From Trichobilharzia szidati (lineage: Eukaryota > Platyhelminthes > Trematoda > Strigeidida > Schistosomatidae), in contig OX235271.1 in assembly GCA_944472155.2 (NCBI GenBank), forward strand, positions 44,651,991 to 44,715,990: a stretch of 64,000 nucleotides of DNA, read 5' to 3'. Under the pieces are notes generated by a model. That model was not told where the DNA came from. It ran no database searches and was given only the letters and a program-made list of their open reading frames with translations. Positions 56,690 through 64,000 of this stretch are shown one piece after another. Made by a program: the position numbers and the translations under genes. How positions within the stretch are numbered: position 1 is the first letter of the stretch; each line of letters begins with the position of its first letter.

Positions 56690-58439
56690 ATGCGTTACTG
56701 TCAATGATTTCATTTTTATCGTAAAACTTAATTTGAAATGTTAGAAAATAATAGATTTTAAAAGATACGCTCGTTAATGAAAAGATTTATTCCGAAAATT
56801 AAGAATAATTCATACACATTTGATTTAGGAAAATTAGTCTAACAGTAAGTACTTGTATAGTTAGTTTACATCTGCAGTACAGTGGGGTACAGTAGTACAT
56901 CTGATGTTGACTGGCTACATTTCACATGAAATTAAGTCATCTGTATAACAAGTGATCTTTACGGATTGTGAGAATGAAGTATTTTCAGACATGAAGATGA
57001 TTTCACCTGTTTAGTGGTCATTATGGAACCACCGAAGCGGATTTGTAATAACAAGACATTTAGAACAGCATCACATTGCTGAACACTGCGTCTGTTTTTG
57101 CTTTTTGTGCTGTTTTCTGAAATCAGATTTATGTAAGTAATAGAAATTGAGAATATAGAGAACCTTTCAAAAAGATAAATGTTTCGTAAATTAGTGTGAA
57201 GATTAAAAGATATAATGATAGACAGGGTTTCGCTATTTATAAGAATTTGTATGCGTATGTGATACATCTATAAACACGCACAATGCAACATAATTTCAGA
57301 GATAAAGTGTCTGTCAACTAATTATTACTTAGAATGTTCTAAATAAGGTTGTTAAATGTCGGAATAGCAAATATATTTTTAAAAACAGTGTTATTACCAC
57401 TCTAAATGATTATTAATAACAAAAAGAAGAAACAAACTGAATACCTTTCTAGAGTAGATTATCATCATACAGTGCGTGTTAAAAGGTGTCGCCCCATTTA
57501 TTATTAAAAGTCCGCAACAGGAACAGTTGGGTTCTGCATTTTCTACAAGTGTTTTCTATAATCTAAACAAAACAGTGCAAAGTGCAGGTAATTACTTTAT
57601 TACACTTTATGAAAATGGAATATATATATGTCTATAGCACAACAGGAAACTCCGCTGATCACATTTTACTATCTTAAGATCAGTAGACGCTACCACCACA
57701 TCTTTAGAAGTCAATACATTAATTTTCACTGATTAGAAATACCCATTAAACTTTTTCAAAAGAATGGTTGCTAAACAAAGAATATTCTTTCGATAACCTG
57801 CTATTCATCATGTTCTACAGTTATATATACATGATAGTGAATGAATCAATCTTATTAACAACACTAATGTTGTTTAAATGACATCGAATCAATAGTAATA
57901 ATACCAATGGATTACAGTCCAGTGGCATCAACATAACGATACACTATATATCAGAAAAATCAGGAAAGATAATAATACAAATTCATGAATTTATAGTCTC
58001 CACTGAAGTCCAGGGAAGTAGTAGTGGCTGGAACTGCTTCTTCTGTACACAGAGCACCGGTTGTTCCAAGCGAATCGCGTTAGCCTCTTCTGTTTGGAGT
58101 ACGCTGTACCTTGGTGTTTTTGGTAGTTTATATAGTACCCGGTAGATGATAGAGGAGGGCTCTTCATTATTAGCTTTGTGGCTGGTTTAGACAAGGTATT
58201 CTAATATTGAGCTATTGATGATGCTCACCCACTTTATTTTTATTTAACCAAACTGATAGATGTTCCAGAGCACGAAAAATCAAGTTCCTAGGGCAGCGGC
58301 CAATAAAACTCGCTCCAAAAGCGCAGTTGACTTAATGGATACAATAAGAAGTGGCTAGTCTAGGTACTGTTCTACGAACTTCATTTTTCGGGCTCGGGAA
58401 CATCTACCAGTGTGGTTAAATAAAGATGTAGTGAGCATC
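56690..58439. other. No gene recognised
   Basis: AT-rich, 1.7 kb. Frames at 56959-57267 and 57991-58194 have no recognised domain or splice context. Confidence 0.4.
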
Positions 58440-58720
58440 ATCAATAGCCTGATATTAGAACGTTGAATTTAAGGGTGATACTGCAACTGAGATCCTGGAG
58501 AATCGCTTATGCAGATCACTGAGGAAAGCCTTCTTTGAGGCTGAGCTACGTATCAGTTTCTACAGCTGACAAATAATCGATGGGTGTGTGAAGGACAAAC
58601 TGCCACTTAGGGCCACTTCAGTGTGTGTTTGTAAATTCATCTGCTCCTGTGGAATTAGTTGTATTGGCTACACAAAGCGCACACTTTCCAAACGCATTGC
58701 TGAACTTTACCTAACATGGT
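58440..58720 (+). pseudogene. Penelope-like element family A, linker and endonuclease start
   Basis: Reads LNFKGDTATEILENRLCRSL and RKAFFEAELRISFYS, homologous to the family A linker (NLEFKGDIEAEILRKRLSKS). The endonuclease start is CVCKFICSCGISCIGYTKRT, then RIAELYLTW. In GIY-YIG the second tyrosine is Cys and the Arg is Tyr, so it is dead. Truncated on both sides. Confidence 0.7.
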
Positions 58721-59016
58721 AATAAAAAGGACGTTATAATGTGGTGAGTGCTACTTATAATCCGAAATAAGTAGTATATCAGAAACGAATTCAGAAAATT
58801 AACAGTATGTTTTGCACACTGGAAAGAGCAATCAAACAAGAGAAGCACGAAGAGAATGTTGCTATATGATGCAGAATTCAAGAAGCTATCGAATGTGGTG
58901 ATATTCGACCAATTCGTCAAGGATAGGGTAAATGATGTGCAAATTTACCAATGTACAATACGTTTCACAAAATAAAGATTCTCAAGTATTGGTTTGGTAG
59001 GGATTTTGTTTAATTG

Positions 59017-59112
59017 TATGGAGGATTTCATCATGAGCTGACATCAATTTGAGAACTACTGGTTTTCCAGTGGTTCTCTAACTGATGTCAGCTCATGATG
59101 AAATCCTCCATA
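59017..59112. repeat. Perfect-type palindrome of Smα-like SINE ends
   Basis: The arms start tatggaggatttcatcatga and close with the complement tcatgatgaaatcctccata. About 46 bases pair on each side with two mismatches around tttt. The arm is the 3' end of the Smα-like SINE (ggatttcatcatgagctgac, atcagttagagaac), so two SINE 3' ends face each other. Confidence 0.7.
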
Positions 59113-59994
59113 AAATAAAGATTCCTTTCAGCCTCCTCTATCTTTTCTTCTTTACAGTAAGACAGTTACTTGTTCATTTCTGGAGCTAAAATGTGCTACG
59201 GATTTGATTCCGAATCGTTTTTATTCTGGATAAAATCCATATTCTTTTATGACATCCAGGAGGAATTTATCGTAGAAGCCAAGAATTAACTGTCACTCAG
59301 TAATACGGGTATTTTAAAACAGCTGTCTTCAACCAAACGGGTCTTATTACTGGATGAAGTTAGTCTTAAATTTTAGTCTCTGGCTCATCGTTCCAATGAT
59401 AGTCTTATCACCGTCTCACGTAAACTGTTTTTACTCAGATAATCTGAGAATTCAAGCCACCTGAATCCCACATTAGAACCAATCAAGTGCAATCTGTCAG
59501 TAATAATGCATGTCAAAATCTGTTTATTATTGAGTTGAATGAATTGTCAAATATTACAGCAGTATAAGTCTTTAGGCTGTTTTGTCTATAAATTTCACTC
59601 AATATGGAGAAATAATATAGATCCACGAGTTTTTATAGTTTCCAAGCAGTTTATTAAGGGATATTTTTCCAGTGGACTGTAGCATTTAAAAATACAAGTG
59701 TCATCAGAATGTAAGTCTCTTACATTATCACGTAGTTTGGAAGACTTTTTTCGGTAATTGTTTCATGAAGCATAAAGTTATAGAAGCTTCAGAGTAATGA
59801 GAGACTAATTCGAGCTATTTTTATTAATTGCTTTGATTCCAGAATTTATTTCTTTTGTTTTTTGTATGTGTAGAATTCGGCCACCGTGGTAGAATATAAT
59901 TCAATTTTAGATAATAGTGTGAAATATTCCGATGTCATGAATTAGAAGTCAATCTGAATTTCTAATATTAGATAAGTTTCTGTGAAATAACACA
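59113..59994. other. No gene recognised
   Basis: AT-rich spacer. Confidence 0.4.
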
Positions 59995-60065
59995 CAATGA
60001 TGGAGTATTAATAACTGGATGACGTTTCAAGAACAATTTATTGCTTATAACCATATCAGTGTATT
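59995..60065 (-). repeat. PLE 3'-end fragment with hammerhead-like motif
   Basis: The minus-strand reading is cactgatatggttataagc, then ttgttcttgaaacgtcatcc, the same stretch as at 32572-32615 and in the arms at 62.4 kb. It is probably a short truncated 3' end. Confidence 0.45.
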
Positions 60066-60149
60066 TCCATGGGTTCATAATTTTCTCTACATATTTTCAC
60101 TCATCATGTAACTTATTACAACTTTCCTTATATCCGGTATAAGCGTTGA

Positions 60150-60690
60150 GTCACTTCGGTTAGATGTGTTTAGTGGTGATTCAGTGAGAGGAAAGTCGGT
60201 AATGCATGTTACAGAAGGCAGACATAAGATTGATTCTGATAATGTCAAAATACTAGATGACTGCTTTCTCTCATATATGACCTCTGAAGCCTTGAATATT
60301 CCAACCACATCAAATGCGATAAATAGGAGAGAAGAGATAGATCTACCACTTATCTGGTAGACCCTAACGAAACAAAACAGATAGAGGTTATTTGCAGACA
60401 TGTTTTAACCTCTGAACAATTTCCATGATTGTCACTCATGGATTAAATTTTTCTACATCCAACAAACAACATACCCATGCAGACATATATACACAACAAT
60501 TTACCAATGATAATTTTGACATTGTCATTTCAAATGTGTGATGACTAAATACACTTCTTAATTTGATACAAATATTTACCGACAAGTGACCTCCAAACAA
60601 GTTCATTATATATTTTGATAGTTAATAAAGTCGCAGTAACTCTGATGAAGAAGCTGTAGCCTACATAGCGGAATACTGAGAAAAAATCTT
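60150..60690 (+). pseudogene. Penelope-like element family C, endonuclease C-terminus and 3' UTR
   Basis: The open frame 60166-60360 contains HVTEGRHKIDSDNVKILDDC and MTSEALNI, homologous to the end of the 40.25 kb endonuclease (ESGHKIDFDNIEI, SSEALHI). The 5' part is lost. At 60641-60685 lies ctctgatgaagaagctgtag, then catagcggaatac. It has a CTGATGA box, a GCTRTAG-type stem II and GGAATAC where GAAAC would be expected, at the same position relative to the endonuclease as in the 40.7 kb copy. Confidence 0.6.
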
Positions 60691-60809
60691 GTTTTGATTT
60701 TGAGACACGTAATTGACCTGTTCGCCACAACATTTGTTCTTCGAGTCAACACCAAGCACGTGCAATAGAAGTGATGCGACACCTTTAGTGGATATATGGA
60801 AAATTGCAA

Positions 60810-61774
60810 TAAATTGTGCCTGAAGCGTCAATCAGTGATTAATACTGCATTACTGTGTATATCTACAGTATTATATCTACAGTGGCCTTCTAGAGTTGCT
60901 GAGCTACCAGAATTTTCATAAAACAGAGTCGTTCATTTATGTCTGTGGGTTGCCAAATGTACTCAGGCATATTTTTTATTTGCTTTCAACCTACCATTGC
61001 TCATTCCTGGGGGATTAAAGAAAAATACCATAAAGGATTATTTTATTTCACAGAATTTATGAGAGTTGGCTGTTTTTCTTGAAAATTCTGGATGAAGAGA
61101 AGACATTATGCAATAAATTACGCTGAAAAATGGGCATAATGTGGGAACGTATTGAGGAGAATAAAACTATTTTATGATATCAAATAAACCTATCTAATAT
61201 AGGGTCTTTACTTCTAGTTTACAGTTACTGTTTTGAGAAAATTTCTGTAATCTGTTAAGGACAGGTAAACTTGTGATGTGATGTGTGCTGAGTTTTTATT
61301 CAACATTCTATTTCACACTTTCAGTGCTTGTTAAAATCTTAACGAGTCATCTGAATAATGTATATAATCACGTCTGAAGCAAGATAATAAATAAAAAGTT
61401 AGCCCATTGAAGTCTGGTGAATAAAGGTTTATATGCGTTCAGCATGAACTAAATCAAAAAGTACCTTAAGATAATTTAGCTGAAAAGAAATCATTACAAA
61501 GTTATTCACTATTCATTGTTTTGTTTGTAAATGCGATTGCAAATGACAAATTTATAAAACGCTTGTTTTCTTTTTCAGCTCAATTTCTTTCAGATTGCAG
61601 TAAGGAAAACCTGGAAAACTTTAAAACCGAATGGCCAATACACTGTTTATTCAGTAAGTGTACATAATTTTTGGTCGAGTCCTTACTTATCTGAAATGAA
61701 ATCCATCTACTCATCAGTTACCTGAGCTGTTAATGAAAATCATTAACCAATAGTGGAATATGCGAACGCATAAT
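60810..61774. other. No gene recognised
   Basis: AT-rich spacer. Confidence 0.4.
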
Positions 61775-62145
61775 TGGTTGGAGGATTTCATTATGAGCTG
61801 ACATCAGTTAGAGAATCATTGGAAAACTTGTGAGTACTGGACAGCTGTTTCGTCCTGGTTTGGGACTCTTGACAGTACGCACCCACCTCCAGTGTTTCAA
61901 CCAAGAATCTTCTGATTACAAGGTGAGCTAGCTTGTAGACCATTAGGACATTGGGAGCCAATCCAGTGATCAGCCCATGAATTCTAACTTCTGCCAATTC
62001 ATGACATAGTGTGACCACTTCGCAATGTTTTCTTCGATGAGTTACTGCCTCACCTTCAACCTGCTGTATCCTAGTGGTCACGGCTTCCGACTAGAACCCC
62101 AGGTAAATATCGACCTGAATAGGGCCAGTCGCTAGTGAGCATCAG
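61775..62145 (-). repeat. Smα-like SINE, minus strand, with hammerhead stems intact
   Basis: About 370 bp. The minus-strand hammerhead-like segment at 61833-61880 reads GTACTGTCAAGAGTCCC, then CCAGGACGAAACAGCTGTCC, AGTACTC. Stem I (GTACTG/CAGTAC), stem II (TCC/GGA with flanking pairs), GAAAC and a minimal stem III ACAG/CTGT are all present. Only the CTGATGAG box is changed (CTGTCAAGAG). The tRNA-like head at about 61990-61900 is weak; the 3' end is ggatttcattatgagctgac. Confidence 0.7.
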
Positions 62146-62313
62146 ATCGCATAATTGCCTAAATTTATTATTGACATAATTTTTGTGGGACACTTAATTA
62201 GAAAAATCTGTGTGAAAATGAACTGAGTCATTGTCTTTGACTATATATACTATATAAAGTTAGAAAATATGTTGAAGAAGATATCTATGGTTAACAATGT
62301 GATAACATCAAAC

Positions 62314-62606
62314 TGTTTGAGATTAGTTCCATTACGGATAAGATTTTATTTTGATAAATCACACAGTGTTGTACAGTAATATTAACTGATGACGTTTCGA
62401 GCAAAAACACTTGCTCATAATCATATCAACTTGATAAGATTATGAGCAACTTGATATGATTATGAGCAATAGTTTATGCTCGAAACGTCATCAGTTAATA
62501 TTACTGTACAACACTGTGTGATTTATCAAAATAAAATCTTATCCGTAATGGAGTATGCTCTACCACAGTGCCCAAGTTTTATACTTATATCAATGTTTGA
62601 GATTAG
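62314..62606. mobile_element. Palindromic fold-back insertion with 13 bp target duplication
   Basis: The direct repeat tgtttgagattag at 62314-62326 and 62594-62606 brackets a 267 bp insertion. Inside, arms of 99 bp (62331-62429 and 62451-62549) are near-perfect reverse complements around a 21-base spacer. Each arm holds the stretch ttgatatgattatgagcaa...gaaacgtcatcag, with a GAGCA/TGCTC stem before GAAAC. The same stretch occurs singly at 32.6 and 60.0 kb at PLE 3' ends. A 44-base tail follows the right arm. Non-coding. Confidence 0.8.
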
Positions 62607-62819
62607 CAAAAACTAAAATACCAAGGTTCATCTAATATGACTTATAAATGTATTGAAGGATATTTTCTCAATACAGCCTACCCTTAAAAGTATGAGTGGG
62701 AAATTATTTGTTCATACGACTTTCAAAATTACGAATAGTAGTCAGTTTATTTTAAGCAAGTGAACAGTTATTTCGTTTGAGTTAAATTGTTTAATTCCTA
62801 GAATAAACATGTCTTCCAG

Positions 62820-64000
62820 AATATACAACGCAGCAGCGAATTCATTAGATTCGTCTGCGATAGGATCTCTTCTCCACAACTAAAACTGCTTAGAAAAGAA
62901 AAACAGAAACTGTTCAAATCGCATGACAATGCAAGTGTTTGAACAGTAAACTCTCTGATAAATTCTGAAATACAAAGACATTTCTATCCCGTAAAAATGC
63001 TTCTAACATCTGAAAACGTTTTAATCAACTTACAAGCAGAAAACAAATTTCACTTGATGCTTATCTTGATGTAATTGCCTTAAATAGATCTTTTATATTG
63101 CAAAAACCTAATATAACTGGACCTAAATCTTGATGGTGTACCAAGGATTTTGCTTCAAATTGTCTTGATATTTTTTGTCCTTCTCTTACACAAATGTTTA
63201 GTGCACTATTTATTAGGGATACAAAGCCTGATTTTAACAAATACAGAGTCTTGAGCCATAAGGTGGCTGTCTTCTTATTTTTCGGTTAGAAAACAACATA
63301 CTGTTTTAAATAGAAAGTGCTCTACTACGTTGCTAACGGAAACTGGTGTGCCTTAGGGTGATGCATTCTATCCGTTTCTTTTTCCTTTCTTTTTGCATCA
63401 CCTTCCGTATTATTCCAAAGCTAACTTCATTAAATATGCCGACGGTCTAACCACTTCTGTCCCGACAGTTTCTGCGAAGGATTGTTCTTATATGGATAGA
63501 TTCCTGTCTAAAGTTAATAAGTGGTCTCACCTAAATTTTCTTAAACTGAAACCATCTAAAGGTCATACTGGTGATTTAGTTTCAGATGCAAACAAGACTT
63601 GCGTGGACTGATTCAATAGGATGATTCTCGTGATATCGACAGAGCTGTGGTAGGGAATAAATCGAATATTTCTCACCTCATCATCAGTTTCTCTTCGAAT
63701 CTCTGTTGGCGGTCTCAGATCCTGTTGATTTTTAAGAAAATATTTTATCTAACTTACCATATATAGAATGTGAGACTCAATCTTCTCACATAATTTATTG
63801 ATCAACGTATTCTGCTCAGTCTTCTTTATTGTCCCCTTCTATTAATCCTTGGGTCTTTCAAAGCAGACTATGTCATATTATGTAGAATACTGTGGGCTGT
63901 AATTGGGGTCAGTGGTATGCCTTTGACTCAACTAAGTGACATCGTTATCGATAGGCATTTTAATTCTTGCAAGCAGCTGAATAAAGTTATCTTCTCTGAA
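62820..64000 (+). pseudogene. CR1-like LINE reverse transcriptase remnant, running off the window
   Basis: Decayed plus-strand RT. TKDFASNCLDIFCPSLTQMF lies near 63135-63195, an equivalent of the V-P-Q-G-x-x-L-S-P block near 63350 is recognisable after frameshifts, and FIKYADGLTTSVPT at 63430-63470 has the Y-A-D-D motif altered to Y-A-D-G. Near 63860-64000 is an eroded match to the C-terminal end of the 44.6 kb copy (VIDRHFNSCKQLNKVIFSE). The 3' end lies beyond 64000. Confidence 0.7.

Overview
This is AT-rich metazoan DNA made almost entirely of decayed retroelements, with one recognisable host gene. The repeat set points to a blood fluke (Schistosoma or a close relative): SR2-type RTE LINEs, CR1-type LINE 3' ends, several Penelope-like element (PLE) families with GIY-YIG endonucleases, and tRNA-derived SINEs carrying a hammerhead fold like the Smα family. 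The genus is inferred; no single-copy marker settles it. No rRNA, canonical tRNA, CRISPR array or bacterial-type operon was seen. Host gene: the 5' end of a minus-strand gene can be assembled from four exons (17771-17706, 15379-15280, 10278-9846, 8062-7867). All three junctions have AG/GT sites and matching phases. The product starts with a signal peptide, has an Asn/Thr/Ser/Gln-rich linker, and enters a laminin-G domain that runs into an exon not found here and probably left of the window. Its introns carry SINEs, a solo LTR, a PLE remnant and a fold-back element. Layout: 0-5.3 kb holds SINEs, a TA-flanked fold-back MITE, a PLE family A remnant, an inverted-repeat element and a divergent Smα-like pair. 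5.9-7.65 kb is an SR2-like RTE. 7.8-17.8 kb is the laminin-G gene. 18-27 kb has SINEs and a plus-strand RTE broken by a solo LTR. 27.6-33 kb has PLE family D remnants and a CR1 3' end. 33-35.6 kb is unassigned. 35.6-46.6 kb alternates SINEs, SR2 and PLE families A and C, plus a CR1 3' end. 48.5-50.4 kb has the best PLE reverse transcriptase. 52-55 kb has a PLE disrupted by a palindromic insertion. 58-64 kb has more PLE and SINE remnants and a CR1 remnant that leaves the window. How it fits together: no element looks autonomous, since nearly all are 5'-truncated with stops or frameshifts. The recurrent theme is short fold-back insertions made of inverted PLE 3' ends, three of them bounded by 12-13 bp target-site duplications, with hammerhead-like motifs at or near the arm ends. 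A second theme is a tRNA-derived SINE whose 3' tail matches the RTE tail, suggesting a LINE-SINE partnership.
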